Shown here: piece after piece, positions 53,450 through 63,819 of the stretch | Numbering within the stretch: position 1 is the first letter of the stretch | How the letters are laid out: each line of letters opens with the position of its first letter | Program-made: the position numbers and the translations under genes | Assembly: GCF_001882345.1 (NCBI RefSeq) | Contig: NZ_MINL01000001.1 | Span: 2,711,357 to 2,775,356, forward strand | Source: Halomonas sp. QHL1 | Lineage (GTDB): Bacteria > Pseudomonadota > Gammaproteobacteria > Pseudomonadales > Halomonadaceae | DNA length: 64,000 nt | Reading direction: 5' to 3' | Notes under the pieces: generated by a model | Seen by the model: only the letters and a program-made list of their open reading frames with translations | What the model was told of the DNA's origin: nothing | The model's database searches: none

Positions 53450-55524
53450 ACCTGCCCGTAGCGCCCTGCTGCTTCGCCTAGCCAGCGGCGCACCAGCACG
53501 GCGGTGACGTCGGAGTTACCTTGCAGGGTTTGCGCCATGGCGCTGACTCGTTCCAGAAGGTCGGCATCGCGCTCCAGGTCGGCGATTTTCATCTGCGCCA
53601 GGCCGGTTTGGCGAGTGCCGAGCACTTCGCCGGGGCCGCGGATTTCCAGGTCTTTCTCGGCAATGCGGAAGCCATCGGTGGTTTCGCGCATGACCGCCAA
53701 ACGTTGGCGGGAGCTTTTCGACAGCGGCGGGTGGTAGAGCAGCACACAGAAGCTTTCCGTGCTGCCGCGGCCCACGCGGCCACGTAGCTGGTGCAGCTGG
53801 GAAAGCCCCAGGCGCTCGGGGTTTTCGATAATCATCAGGCTGGCGTTGGGTACATCGACCCCCACCTCGATCACCGTGGTGGCCACCAGCAGATCCAGTT
53901 CACCTGCTTTGAAGGCGGTCATCACCTCGGCTTTCTCGCTCGACTTCATCCGCCCGTGAACCAAGCCCACCGCCAGCTCGGGCAGCGCTATGGTTAGCTC
54001 GTCGCGGGTGACCTCGGCGGCCTGGCACTGCAACACCTCTGATTCATCGATCAGCGTGCACACCCAGTACGCCTGACGGCCTTCGCTGCAGGCCAGCCGA
54101 ATACGCTCAACCACTTCTGGGCGGCGTTCGTCGGGCACGACCACGGTTTTTACCGGCGTGCGGCCGGGGGGTAGCTCGTCGATCACCGAGACATCCAGAT
54201 CCGCGTAGGCGCTCATGGCCAAAGTGCGGGGAATCGGCGTGGCGGTCATAATCAGTTGGTGCGGAGTTAGTCCGCCCGCCTCGCCTTTCTCGCGCAGCGC
54301 CAGGCGCTGATGGACGCCAAAGCGGTGCTGCTCGTCAATGATCGCCAATCCCAGGCACTGGAAGTGCACATCGTCCTGAAACAGAGCGTGGGTGCCCACC
54401 ACCATACGCGCGCGCCCATCGGCAATTGCCGCTTTGGCATCCAGCCGCGCCTTGCCTTTGAGCTTGCCCGCCAACCACGCCACTTCGATACCCAGCGGCT
54501 CAAACCAGGCTTTAAACGAGCGGTAGTGCTGCTCGGCGAGGATCTCTGTGGGCGCCATGATCGCCGCCTGACAGTTGCCCGCCAGGGCGCTCAGCGCGGC
54601 CATGGCGGCGACCACGGTTTTTCCCGAGCCGACATCGCCTTGAATCAGCCGCAGCATCGGCGCCGGGCGGCTTAAATCGTGACTGATCTCCTCCAGCACG
54701 CGGCGCTGCGCGCCGGTTAAGGCAAATGGCAGTTGGGCCAAAAAGCGCGCCTGAAGACTGCGCCCGGAGGGTAGCGTCGGTGCGCCATCCGCCTGAATAC
54801 GCAGGCGAACTTCACGCAGGCTTAGTTGGTGGGCGAGCAGCTCCTCCAGCGCCAGCCGCCGAGTGGCCGGGTGCTGACCGCTGGTCAGCTGTTCTAGATT
54901 CACATCGGGAGGCGGCTGGTGCAGCAAGTGCAGGCTGGCATGCAGGCCCGGCAGTTGAAAGCGCGTGAGAAGCGCATCGGGTATCACGTCGGGCAAGGCT
55001 TCAGGGGCGTTGTCCAGTAAACCGAGCGCCTGCTGCGCCAGGGCGCGTAGTCGCGGCTGGTTCAAGCCTTCGGTGGTGGGGTAAATAGGCGTGAAATACT
55101 CCTCCACCGGGGTTTCGCTCCCACCGCTTAATCGATACTCAGGGTGATAGATCTCTAAACCGGTCGCCCCAGCTCGCGCTTCACCAAAAGCCCGCACCGT
55201 GGCACCGGGGCGCAGCTGTTGCTGCTGGGCAGGCGAGAAGTGAAAAAAGCGCAGGCTCAAAATACCGCTAGTATCTCGCAGGCGCACCAGCAGGCTGCGG
55301 CGGCGCCCTTTGACCACGTCGCAGGCGGTCACTTCGCCCTCGATCACCGCCTCCTGCCCCGCGCGCAGCAGGCCAATAGGCGTCAGCCGCGTGCGATCCT
55401 GATAGCGCAGCGGCAGGTGAAACAAAAGGTCGCTCACCCGCTCGATTCCCAAGCGGCCAAGTTTCAGCGCCAGCGCTTCGCCCACGCCCTTCAGCGCGGT
55501 TATTGGCGCGGAGAGATCGCTCAT
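53446..55524 (-). CDS. recG: ATP-dependent DNA helicase RecG
   Basis: Branch-migrating helicase for stalled forks, 692 residues. The N-terminal wedge (OB fold) domain covers about 1-200. Helicase motifs: LIQGDVGSGKTVVAAMAAL (Walker A), MAPTEILAEQHYRSF, IIDEQHRFGVHQR (DEQH box), MTATPIPRTLAMSAYGD-like MTATPIPRTLAMSAYAD, and VGVDVPNASLMIIENPERLG with QLRGRVGRG. The start at 55524 (MSDLSAPITALKGVGEAL) overlaps the oxyR stop (ATGA). This fits E. coli RecG better than a start 12 codons earlier. Confidence 0.95.
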   Translation of the reverse strand: MSDLSAPITALKGVGEALALKLGRLGIERVSDLLFHLPLRYQDRTRLTPIGLLRAGQEAVIEGEVTACDVVKGRRRSLLVRLRDTSGILSLRFFHFSPAQQQQLRPGATVRAFGEARAGATGLEIYHPEYRLSGGSETPVEEYFTPIYPTTEGLNQPRLRALAQQALGLLDNAPEALPDVIPDALLTRFQLPGLHASLHLLHQPPPDVNLEQLTSGQHPATRRLALEELLAHQLSLREVRLRIQADGAPTLPSGRSLQARFLAQLPFALTGAQRRVLEEISHDLSRPAPMLRLIQGDVGSGKTVVAAMAALSALAGNCQAAIMAPTEILAEQHYRSFKAWFEPLGIEVAWLAGKLKGKARLDAKAAIADGRARMVVGTHALFQDDVHFQCLGLAIIDEQHRFGVHQRLALREKGEAGGLTPHQLIMTATPIPRTLAMSAYADLDVSVIDELPPGRTPVKTVVVPDERRPEVVERIRLACSEGRQAYWVCTLIDESEVLQCQAAEVTRDELTIALPELAVGLVHGRMKSSEKAEVMTAFKAGELDLLVATTVIEVGVDVPNASLMIIENPERLGLSQLHQLRGRVGRGSTESFCVLLYHPPLSKSSRQRLAVMRETTDGFRIAEKDLEIRGPGEVLGTRQTGLAQMKIADLERDADLLERVSAMAQTLQGNSDVTAVLVRRWLGEAAGRYGQV

Positions 55525-56450
55525 GGGGCGCTTTTCACAGCTTTGGCAGGTTGTCGGCAATGACTGATCGCCTGAATCAGCGCCTCGATGGCTTTGGGGC
55601 GGGGAAAGCTCGCCCGCCAGGCAATCGCCACAGTGCGCGACGGCGCTGGATCAACGAAGGGCCGACTGACCAGCATGGCATTTTCATATTGATCAGTGCC
55701 CAGCGCGGACTGCGGCAGCACCGTGATTCCCAATCGAGAGGCCACCATATGGCGAATGGTTTCCAGCGACCCGCCTTCGGCGATCAGCGTATTGTTGGGG
55801 CTGTTGAGCTTTTGGGTAATCGCCGGGCAGGCTTCAAGAATTTGATCCCGGAAACAGTGACCTTCGCCAAGCAGCAGCAGGCGCTCTTCGAGTAGGTCCT
55901 CTTTATTGATCGCTTCCCGCTCGACCCACGGATGATTGGCGGGAATGAGCACTTCAAAGGCTTCGTCGTAGATCGGCTTGGTCACTACATCGGTTTCGGT
56001 AAACGGCAGTGCCACAATAATCACATCCAGCTCGCCGCTTCTAAGCTTGGCGCGCAGCGTACCGGTCATGCCCTCTTCAATATACAGCGGCATCTGCGGT
56101 GCCGCGTTCGCCAGGGCAGGCACCAGATGCGGAAACAGGTAGGGCCCAATGGTGTAAATCGCCCCAATGCGTAGCGGGTTAGCCAGCTGATCTTTACCCG
56201 CACTGGCAAGCTCAAAAATCAGGCTGCTCTGCTCCAGCACACGCTGGGCCTGGGCGACGATTTTTTCACCCAGCGGAGTAACCTGGACGGTGGACTTGGA
56301 ACGCTCGAATAACGGCGTTTCGAGCTCCTCTTCCAGCTTTTTCACCGCCACCGAGAGCGTGGGCTGTGAAACGTGGCAGCGTTCTGCCGCGCGGCCAAAA
56401 TGACGCTCCTGGGCAAGGGTTACGATGTAGCGAAGTTCTGTTAAAGTCAT
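55521..56450 (-). CDS. oxyR: peroxide-sensing LysR regulator
   Basis: A 309-residue LysR regulator. Helix-turn-helix GRAAERCHVSQPTLSVAVKK at about 19-38. The redox pair C199 and C208 (HCFRDQILEAC) sits at the same numbers as in E. coli OxyR. The start MTLTELRYIVTLAQERHFGR at 56450 is chosen over a much longer in-frame start at 56618, which would add an unsupported 56 residues. It overlaps recG by four bases, so the two are coupled, as in Pseudomonas. Confidence 0.96.
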   Translation of the reverse strand: MTLTELRYIVTLAQERHFGRAAERCHVSQPTLSVAVKKLEEELETPLFERSKSTVQVTPLGEKIVAQAQRVLEQSSLIFELASAGKDQLANPLRIGAIYTIGPYLFPHLVPALANAAPQMPLYIEEGMTGTLRAKLRSGELDVIIVALPFTETDVVTKPIYDEAFEVLIPANHPWVEREAINKEDLLEERLLLLGEGHCFRDQILEACPAITQKLNSPNNTLIAEGGSLETIRHMVASRLGITVLPQSALGTDQYENAMLVSRPFVDPAPSRTVAIAWRASFPRPKAIEALIQAISHCRQPAKAVKSAP

Positions 56451-56686
56451 AGCGGTGCCAGTGGCATCCTCTCGTAGCAGCTCGTAACTAAGGTTTATAT
56501 AAAAAGCTAGGGTTTGTATAAAAATAGTGTTGTATGCAAGACCTAGTATCATGACAGTCAGCGGGATGGAAAAGGACAAGCAAGCTCTGCCGTCGGTTTT
56601 CTCACCCGACAATGTCACGGTTCAATGTAATCGTTGATAGAGACTTTGCATCTAATAGGGAATATTAATCAAGAGGAGTGAGCACG

Positions 56687-57568
56687 GTGAAGCTAACCGT
56701 ACTGATTATCGGCTGTGGCGATATAGGGATCAACCTTGGGCGCGAACTGCTCGAGGAAGGACACCAGGTGATTGGCCTGCGCCGCAACGTGGAAGCCTTA
56801 AAAGGCACCGGCATTAAACCGCTAGCATTGGACCTGGATAGCCTTGAGGACGCCGATGCCAAAAGCCTCCCCCAGGCTGACTATGTGGTTTATACCGTCA
56901 GCGCTGACCATTTCGATGAGAGCGCCTATCAAAGCGCCTACCCTGGGGGCTTGAAGCGCGTGCTGAGCGTAATGGAGCAGCACAAAACGCCGCCGCGTCG
57001 GGTGTTTTTTGTCTCATCGACCAGCGTGCATGGCCAGCAGGAGGGCGAAGTCGTTAACGAAGAGAGCCCGACCGACCCCACGAGCTTCTCTGGCACGCTG
57101 ATGTGCGAAGCCGAACAGGCGTTGATCAATCACCCCCTGCCCGGCACCGTCATTCGCTTTTCAGGTATTTACGGCCCAGGCCGCGATCGGCTGATTCATC
57201 AGGTGGCTGAAGGCCGCGTGGCTGCGATCACCCCGGTCATTTACTCCAACCGTATCCACCGCGACGACTGCACCGGCATTATCGCGCACCTAATTCGCTA
57301 TCAGGAGAGCGGTGAGACGCTGGCGGATATCTACTTGGGTAGCGACTGTGAGCCCGTTACCATGCACAACGTAATGATGTGGCTCGCCGAGCAGCTTAAA
57401 GTCGAAGCCACCGAGACCATGCAGTCCCCTTTACGTCGGCGAACGAGCAAACGCTGCGATAACCAGCGCCTATTGAGCACTGGTTACCAGTTCCGCTTCC
57501 CCAGCTACCGCGAAGGCTATGCACAGGTACTTAAAGAGGGCGGCTTTTTAGAACTAAATAAAGCCTAG
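56687..57568 (+). CDS. NAD-dependent epimerase/SDR-like protein (YeeZ type)
   Basis: An extended-SDR or YeeZ-like Rossmann protein, 293 residues. Nucleotide loop [15 protein letters not shown] near 6-20, [34 protein letters not shown] (the YxxxG region) and [17 protein letters not shown]. The likely start is GTG at 56687, eight bases after GAGGAG; a GTG three codons earlier overlaps that site. Substrate unknown. Convergent with ridA by four bases and divergent from oxyR. Confidence 0.82.
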   Translation: MKLTVLIIGCGDIGINLGRELLEEGHQVIGLRRNVEALKGTGIKPLALDLDSLEDADAKSLPQADYVVYTVSADHFDESAYQSAYPGGLKRVLSVMEQHKTPPRRVFFVSSTSVHGQQEGEVVNEESPTDPTSFSGTLMCEAEQALINHPLPGTVIRFSGIYGPGRDRLIHQVAEGRVAAITPVIYSNRIHRDDCTGIIAHLIRYQESGETLADIYLGSDCEPVTMHNVMMWLAEQLKVEATETMQSPLRRRTSKRCDNQRLLSTGYQFRFPSYREGYAQVLKEGGFLELNKA

Positions 57569-57954
57569 TCACCGATGACCATCACCGCTTCCGCTTCCAC
57601 TTGGCTGCCTTTGGGCAGCGCTTTCACGCCAACGGCGGCGCGGGCAGGGAAAGGAGCGGTAAAGAACTCCTCCATGACTTGGTTAACAATCGCAAAGTTA
57701 TCCAAGTCCACCAAGTACAGATTTAGCTTCACGATATCGCTTAGCGAACCCGCCGCTTCTTCACACACTGCCTGCAGGTTGGTGAAGACTTGGCGCGCCT
57801 GCGCTTCAAAATCCTCAGACACAATCGCCATGGTCGCGGGATCCAGCGGGATCTGTCCGGAAAGATACACCGTGTTACCTGCTTTAATGGCCTGAGAGTA
57901 AGGGCCAATAGCAGCGGGGGCTTTGCTGGTGTTGATAACAGCTTTATTGCTCAT
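57565..57954 (-). CDS. ridA: RidA-family enamine/imine deaminase
   Basis: Hydrolyses reactive 2-aminoacrylate and related enamines. The 129 residues have [33 protein letters not shown], the R in [20 protein letters not shown] and C-terminal EAEAVMVIG. It lies directly downstream of spoT in the same direction, a placement also seen in Pseudomonas and enterobacteria. Confidence 0.95.
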   Translation of the reverse strand: MSNKAVINTSKAPAAIGPYSQAIKAGNTVYLSGQIPLDPATMAIVSEDFEAQARQVFTNLQAVCEEAAGSLSDIVKLNLYLVDLDNFAIVNQVMEEFFTAPFPARAAVGVKALPKGSQVEAEAVMVIGD

Positions 57955-58052
57955 GCGAGGTCTCGCTCCTGTAATGGGTAATACTTAATTATTTGAAACT
58001 GAAAAATAGTGATCGCTGCCGATTATTTATCAGCATGTCGTTATATACGGTG

Positions 58053-60197
58053 TTAATTAGCGAGTCGGGTAATTTTGCCCACGTTGGGGAGATTACGAAT
58101 ACGTTTGATAATCCGCGCCAAGTGCACCCGGCCTTTCACCGACAGGGTCAGATTGACGGTGGAAAGGCGGGCATCGCGCTCTTCGATGCCAATCCGCTCA
58201 ATGTTGGCATCGGCATCGGTAACCAGCCCGGCAAGCTCTGCGACCAACCCGCGACGGCTCTCAATTTCGATACGTAGCGCGACCGGGAAGTCTTCATCAA
58301 TGGTGTCCGACCACTCCAACGCGAAGAGCTTATCGGGGTCGTTTTTATCGGCGAAGTTCTTATCAACAACGTTTTTACACTCAGCGCGATGCACCACCAA
58401 GCCTTTGCCTGTGGAAAGGTGGCCCACCACGGGGTCGCCCGGCAGCGGATGGCAACAGCGCGCAAAGTTAATCACCATGCCCTCGCTGCCGCTGATCAGG
58501 ACAGCTTGGTTGCCTTCCCCGCCTGCAGAGTGTTCATAAGTATCGCCATGCGCCGCAGCTACTAAGCGGCGTGCCACCACGTGCGTCATGCGGTTGCCCA
58601 GCCCGAGCGATTCCAGCAGTGACTCCTCAGAAGAGACATCCAACTCTTTGAAGGCGCGCTTAAGAGCGCTCTCATCCAGCTCTTCCAGGCTGGTATCGAA
58701 TGGCGCCAGCGCCTTATTGAGTAATCGCCGGCCCAACATGACCGCTTCGGTCTGCTGCTGATATTTGAGCGCGTGGCGGATTGCCGAACGCGCCTTTGCG
58801 GTGGTGACAAAATTAAGCCAGGCAAGATTCGGGCGCGCACCGGGGGCAGTGATAATTTCCAGCGTCTGGCCGCTCTCTAAGCGCGTCGAGAGCGGCGCCA
58901 AATGCCGATCAATCCGGCAAGCGATGCAGTTATTGCCGATGTCCGTGTGCACGGTGTAGGCGAAGTCGATCACGGTGGCGCCCTGGGGCAGCTCCATAAT
59001 GTCGCCTTTAGGCGTAAACACGTAGATATCGTCGGGGAAAAGATCGTTTTTAACGTGTTCGATAAACTCTAACGAATCGCCTGCGTGACGCTGCATTTCG
59101 AGCAGCCCTTTCACCCAGGCGCGAGCGCGGGCGTGGCTGCCTTCGGCAATCGGGTGCGACGTTTGCCCCGCCTTATAAAGCCAGTGGGCAGCGATGCCGT
59201 TATTGGCCATGGCCTCCATTTCACGGGTGCGTATCTGCACCTCGATGGGCATACCGCGGGAGCCAAACAGGGTGGTATGCAGGCTTTGGTAGCCGTTGGC
59301 CTTGGGAATCGCAATATAGTCTTTAAAACGCCCAGGCACCGGCTTATAGAGGTTATGCACCACGCCTAAAATTCGGTAACAGCTGGCCACGTCTTCGGTA
59401 ATGATGCGGAACCCGAACACATCCATGATTTCAGCAAAGGGCTTACGCTGGTCGCGCATCTTCTTATAGATCGACAGTAGATGCTTTTGACGCCCAATCA
59501 CCGTGCCATTCAGGCTATCTTCATCCAGGCTTTTTTGCAGCGAAGACTGTATTTCGCGCATAGCGCTGCGCCGATGTCCCCGCGCACTGGCAACGGCGCG
59601 TTTAATACGCTCCGAGCGCATAGGATGAATCGCTTGAAAGGAGAGATCCTCAAGCTCAATACGAATCGTATTGATACCCAGCCGCCCAGCGATGCGTGCG
59701 TAAATTTCCAGCGTCTCACGGGCGATGCGGCGTTTCTTGTCCGGACGCAGGGCGCCCAGAGTGCGCATATTATGCAACCGGTCGGCCAGCTTAACGATGA
59801 TGACGCGAATGTCCCGCGACATCGCCAGCACCATCTTTTGAAAATTTTCCGCCTGGGCGACGGCTTTGTCTTCAAAGGTGATTTGGGTAAGTTTGGATAC
59901 CCCGTCTACCAGTTCGGCTACCGGTTTACCAAACTGAGCCTCAAGGGCCTTTTTGGAAACGCCTGTGTCTTCGATAACGTCGTGCAGCATGGCAGCCATC
60001 AAGCTTTGATGATCCATGTGCATATTGGCAAGAATATTCGCCACCGCGAGCGGGTGGGTGACATAAGGCTCGCCGGAACGCCGACGCTGGCCGTCATGGG
60101 CCTGCTCAGCGTAGTAAAAGGCGCGTTTGACCTGCTGGATTTCATCCGAGGGTAAATAGCCGCCAAGTCGGTCGGCCAGGTCATCAATGGTGAACAT
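58053..60197 (-). CDS. spoT: bifunctional (p)ppGpp synthase/hydrolase
   Basis: RelA/SpoT homologue, 714 residues. An intact HD hydrolase domain (AAMLHDVIEDTG, H72/D73) indicates hydrolase activity. The synthetase domain has MDVFGFRIITEDVASCYRIL, AIPKANGYQSLHTTLFG and EVQIRTREMEAMANNGIAAH. TGS (EITA.. and VIDFAYTVHTDIGNNC) and C-terminal ACT domains follow. Because the HD box is complete, this is SpoT and not RelA. Operon order gmk-rpoZ-spoT-ridA. Confidence 0.96.
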   Translation of the reverse strand: MFTIDDLADRLGGYLPSDEIQQVKRAFYYAEQAHDGQRRRSGEPYVTHPLAVANILANMHMDHQSLMAAMLHDVIEDTGVSKKALEAQFGKPVAELVDGVSKLTQITFEDKAVAQAENFQKMVLAMSRDIRVIIVKLADRLHNMRTLGALRPDKKRRIARETLEIYARIAGRLGINTIRIELEDLSFQAIHPMRSERIKRAVASARGHRRSAMREIQSSLQKSLDEDSLNGTVIGRQKHLLSIYKKMRDQRKPFAEIMDVFGFRIITEDVASCYRILGVVHNLYKPVPGRFKDYIAIPKANGYQSLHTTLFGSRGMPIEVQIRTREMEAMANNGIAAHWLYKAGQTSHPIAEGSHARARAWVKGLLEMQRHAGDSLEFIEHVKNDLFPDDIYVFTPKGDIMELPQGATVIDFAYTVHTDIGNNCIACRIDRHLAPLSTRLESGQTLEIITAPGARPNLAWLNFVTTAKARSAIRHALKYQQQTEAVMLGRRLLNKALAPFDTSLEELDESALKRAFKELDVSSEESLLESLGLGNRMTHVVARRLVAAAHGDTYEHSAGGEGNQAVLISGSEGMVINFARCCHPLPGDPVVGHLSTGKGLVVHRAECKNVVDKNFADKNDPDKLFALEWSDTIDEDFPVALRIEIESRRGLVAELAGLVTDADANIERIGIEERDARLSTVNLTLSVKGRVHLARIIKRIRNLPNVGKITRLAN

Positions 60198-60229
60198 CTA
60201 CCGCGCCTCTATCGGTTTCGTTGAAAACG

Positions 60230-60487
60230 TTAGTCGTCGATATGGGTAGGCGCCATAGCCGGGCGCGGACGGACAGCGGCTTCAACGGGTTCGTCTAGTA
60301 CGGTGTGATCAACCAGGCCTGCGGCAATTTCACGCAGCGCCATCACCGTAGGCTTGTCGTTTTCCCAGGGCAACAGGGCATCGCGGGAGCCGCGCGCCAG
60401 CTGACGAGCACGCTGGGTGGAAATCATCACCAGCTTAAAGCGGTTTTCAACGTGATCTAGACAATCTTCAACGGTTACGCGAGCCAT
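60230..60487 (-). CDS. rpoZ: RNA polymerase omega subunit
   Basis: An 85-residue omega subunit: [20 protein letters not shown], then [12 protein letters not shown] and [19 protein letters not shown]. The start at 60487 matches the family; an in-frame ATG 12 codons earlier does not. Lies between gmk and spoT. Confidence 0.96.
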   Translation of the reverse strand: MARVTVEDCLDHVENRFKLVMISTQRARQLARGSRDALLPWENDKPTVMALREIAAGLVDHTVLDEPVEAAVRPRPAMAPTHIDD

Positions 60488-60581
60488 GGGAGCCTTCCTG
60501 TTATGACGGAACCGGGCCGACACCGTTTTAGAGTTGAAAAACGGCGTCGACCCAGCGAAAAAAGATGTAGAACCGAATAGA

Positions 60582-61232
<651 letters not shown>

Positions 61233-61363
61233 TTAGCGAAAATAAGTAGCGGAAAACGTAGTAAACACGAGTAGAGCGACTGCAGCAGAGCAATAAAGCT
61301 GCGCAGTATCGCACACCCTTCGCTACGACTGTAGCGTTGGCGGTGACATACAGGGAGGTAGGC

Positions 61364-62059
61364 ATGCGCAGTACGCTGTTTATTTTAGTCTTGATTGCAC
61401 TGGGCGTAGCCCTGCAAAAAGGCCTTATAGACATTCCTCGCCACTGGGCGCCTTGGGCACCGCTGCATATTGACGACCCCATTACGCCGGTCACGCAACT
61501 CAAGCTAAGCCGCTTGGCGGATGACCGCGCAGGCTGTTTAGCTGCGTTAGATACCGTCCCAGATGGTGAGCTACGCTACACACCGTTAGCCGACTACGCT
61601 CCCACGGCGAGCTGCCCGCTTTCCAATATCGTGCGCATGCAGTCTAGCGGGGTCGCCTTCAATCAGGGTTTCGTGGCCTCCTGCCCGATGGCATTGGCGT
61701 GGGTTATGTATGAACGCCACGCGTTACAGCCTGCTGCCGAGGAGATTATGGGCAGCCGGGTGAGCCAGGTTAACCATGTGGGTAGCTTTGCCTGCCGTAA
61801 TGTTTATGGTCGCGAAACGGGCAGGCGCAGCGAGCACGCCACCGCCGAAGCGCTGGATGTGGTGGGGTTTCAGTTTGACAACGGCCAGCGTATTACGCTG
61901 ATCAATGACTGGGATGATGAAGGCGAGGTTGGGGAGTTTTTACGCGCCGCCCGTGATGGCGCCTGCAATACCTTCGGAAATGTATTGGGGCCTGATTACA
62001 ACGCCGCGCATGCTGATCACTTTCATATGGGCATGCGCGGATTTAGGCTGTGTCGCTAA
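61364..62059 (+). CDS. extensin-like C-terminal domain protein
   Basis: A 231-residue protein with one N-terminal hydrophobic segment (about 1-20), so membrane-anchored or exported. The extensin-like domain includes VAFNQGFVASCPMALAW, VGSFACRNVYGRETGRRSEH, ATAEALDVVGFQFDNGQRIT and NAAHADHFHMGMRGF. Conserved histidines and cysteines (SCP, FACRN, CNTFGN) suggest a metal or disulfide site like that of D,D-peptidase-like relatives; the activity is not established. GGAGG precedes the ATG at 61364. Confidence 0.83.
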   Translation: MRSTLFILVLIALGVALQKGLIDIPRHWAPWAPLHIDDPITPVTQLKLSRLADDRAGCLAALDTVPDGELRYTPLADYAPTASCPLSNIVRMQSSGVAFNQGFVASCPMALAWVMYERHALQPAAEEIMGSRVSQVNHVGSFACRNVYGRETGRRSEHATAEALDVVGFQFDNGQRITLINDWDDEGEVGEFLRAARDGACNTFGNVLGPDYNAAHADHFHMGMRGFRLCR

Positions 62060-62074
62060 TAGATCAACCACTAC

Positions 62075-62326
62075 TTATTCGAGGTTGATGTCATCTTCAT
62101 CTGTGGCGGCACCGGTGGCAGCACCAACGCCACCGCCGATAACGGCGCCTCGAACGACACTACCACCCGTTACGGCTGCGGCACCCGCGCCTACGGCAGC
62201 ACCGACACCGGCGCCGCTAGTAGCGCGCTCCCCGGTGGAGGTACCGCAACCCGCCAAGCCAATGGTTAACACCACCACCGCTAAGAGGGGTAATATCCGT
62301 GTCGAATTCAATACCTGAATGTGCAT
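62075..62326 (-). CDS. glycine-zipper lipoprotein
   Basis: An 83-residue lipoprotein. A signal of about 25 residues ends in the lipobox LAGC, then comes a Gly/Ala-rich zipper (GAGVGAAVGAGAAAVTGGSV and VRGAVIGGGVGAATGAA) and an acidic tail DEDDINLE. AAGGAG lies six bases before the ATG at 62326, which is why that start is preferred over an ATG two codons earlier. Probably an outer-membrane-associated small lipoprotein of unknown role. Confidence 0.82.
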   Translation of the reverse strand: MHIQVLNSTRILPLLAVVVLTIGLAGCGTSTGERATSGAGVGAAVGAGAAAVTGGSVVRGAVIGGGVGAATGAATDEDDINLE

Positions 62327-62447
62327 GGTCATCTCCTTATGGGTTACTGCTCTTACACATTAGAGAGAATTCAACTTTTTAGCCATATTAATTATCACTG
62401 TTCGATAACTAGGCAATTGGTCAATATCTAGGCAACGTCAGGCAAAG

Positions 62448-63659
62448 CTATGCACGCTGGGCCACGACGCCATAGGTACGCTTGTCCAGCCAGCGCCCAG
62501 CGGCAAAAATCACCAAGCCGCAGAGCGCCAAACCCGCACCAACTAAGCCCGTGCTCGACCAGCTAAAGCCCGCACTGATTGCCAGCCCCGCTAGCCACGC
62601 TCCTAAGGCATTGGCACCGTTAAAGGCCGCGTGGTTCAACGAGGCCGCCATGGTTTGGGCATCCTCTGCTACGTCCATCAAGCGGGTCTGTAAAGAAGGC
62701 GCCAGGGCCATGCTGGTACCCACCAGGCCAACAAACAGCAGCCCCGTCCACACGTTATTCGCCGCAAAGTAAAACAGCCCCTGGATCACGCCACACCAGA
62801 GCAGGATGATGGGTATGGCGCGCATCAGGTTTTTATCCGCCATGCGCCCGCCGATTAAATTGCCGGCAATGGAACCCAGGCCGAAGATCACCAGCACCAG
62901 CGGACCCAGCGCCTCGCTCATGCCCGCCTGCTGGGTTAACGTCGGCATGACATAGCTAAAAATTGCGAACATGCCCCCGCAACCGATACAGGCAAGCGCC
63001 AGGGTGACCAACACCCGCTGCTTAAGCAGCGCGGACAGTTCACGCACAGGGCTTGCGAGGGTATCGACGGGCTGCACCGGCACATACAGCCGAATTAACA
63101 GAGCGGTGAGCAGCGCAATGCCGCCGACACCCGCAAAGGCGATCTGCCAGCCCAACAGGTTACCCGCCCAGGTACCCAGCGGCGCACCGATCAAAATCGC
63201 TATGGTTAAGCCCAACATTACCCGCGAAATTGCCCGCGCTCGTTGGTCTACTGGCACCGCTCCCGCCGCTACCAGCGCCGCGATGCCAAAATAGGCCCCA
63301 TGGGGCAAGCCAGCCAGAAAACGCAGCCCCACGAATGACCAAAACCCCGGTGCCATGGCGCTGGCAATATTGCCCACCGCAAATACAAGCATCAGAATGA
63401 TCAACAGTGGTCGCCTCGGCACCCGCGCGGCCAGCGCGGAAATCAGCGGCGCGCCGACCACCACGCCCAGCGCGTAGCTGCTTATGGCATAACCCACTTG
63501 CGGCACGGTTACGGCTAAATCACCCGCCACGCGGTTCATCAAGCCCATAATGACGAACTCGCTGGTGCCAATCCCAAAGCCACCTAACGCCAACACAAAT
63601 TCGGCCAGGCGCGGATTACGCGCCAGCCCTTGAGACGACGATGGTGTCGAATCCTGCAT
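62448..63659 (-). CDS. MFS transporter, DHA1-type drug/sugar efflux
   Basis: A 403-residue major facilitator with about 12 helices. FVLALGGFGIGTSEFVIMGL begins helix 1 and resembles the AraJ/YdhP/NepI arabinose- and drug-efflux group. Further conserved parts are VGYAISSYALGVVVGAPLIS, RFLAGLPHGAYFGIAALVA and GAPLGTWAGNLLGWQIAF. The substrate is not readable. Stands alone, with about 120 bases to the lipoprotein and 160 to the next gene. Confidence 0.87.
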   Translation of the reverse strand: MQDSTPSSSQGLARNPRLAEFVLALGGFGIGTSEFVIMGLMNRVAGDLAVTVPQVGYAISSYALGVVVGAPLISALAARVPRRPLLIILMLVFAVGNIASAMAPGFWSFVGLRFLAGLPHGAYFGIAALVAAGAVPVDQRARAISRVMLGLTIAILIGAPLGTWAGNLLGWQIAFAGVGGIALLTALLIRLYVPVQPVDTLASPVRELSALLKQRVLVTLALACIGCGGMFAIFSYVMPTLTQQAGMSEALGPLVLVIFGLGSIAGNLIGGRMADKNLMRAIPIILLWCGVIQGLFYFAANNVWTGLLFVGLVGTSMALAPSLQTRLMDVAEDAQTMAASLNHAAFNGANALGAWLAGLAISAGFSWSSTGLVGAGLALCGLVIFAAGRWLDKRTYGVVAQRA

Positions 63660-63819
63660 GCTTAACTCCTAGGGATACCGCCCGGTTGGTATCTTGATTA
63701 GCGTTAAATGATCGCAGGATTAGACGAAAGTAGAAACATGCTGCGTTTAAAAAGTTAGCGGGCGAACTCAATCGTTAAGTTGGGCTGAATAGGAAATATT
63801 TGGATAAGGTGCTTGGCGG

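Noticed and set aside
55521-56618. 56-residue N-terminal extension of OxyR
   Set aside because: The extension covers promoter-like AT-rich sequence; the shorter start matches the family and places the cysteines at 199 and 208.
56451-56686. OxyR autoregulatory site in the oxyR-SDR gap
   Set aside because: I looked for the ATAG-N7-CTAT series near 56636-56662; the spacing and half-sites do not fit.
59481-60155. Long plus-strand open frame (224 codons) opposite spoT
   Set aside because: It is a mirror frame of the clearly real spoT gene; no start signal and no recognisable domain.
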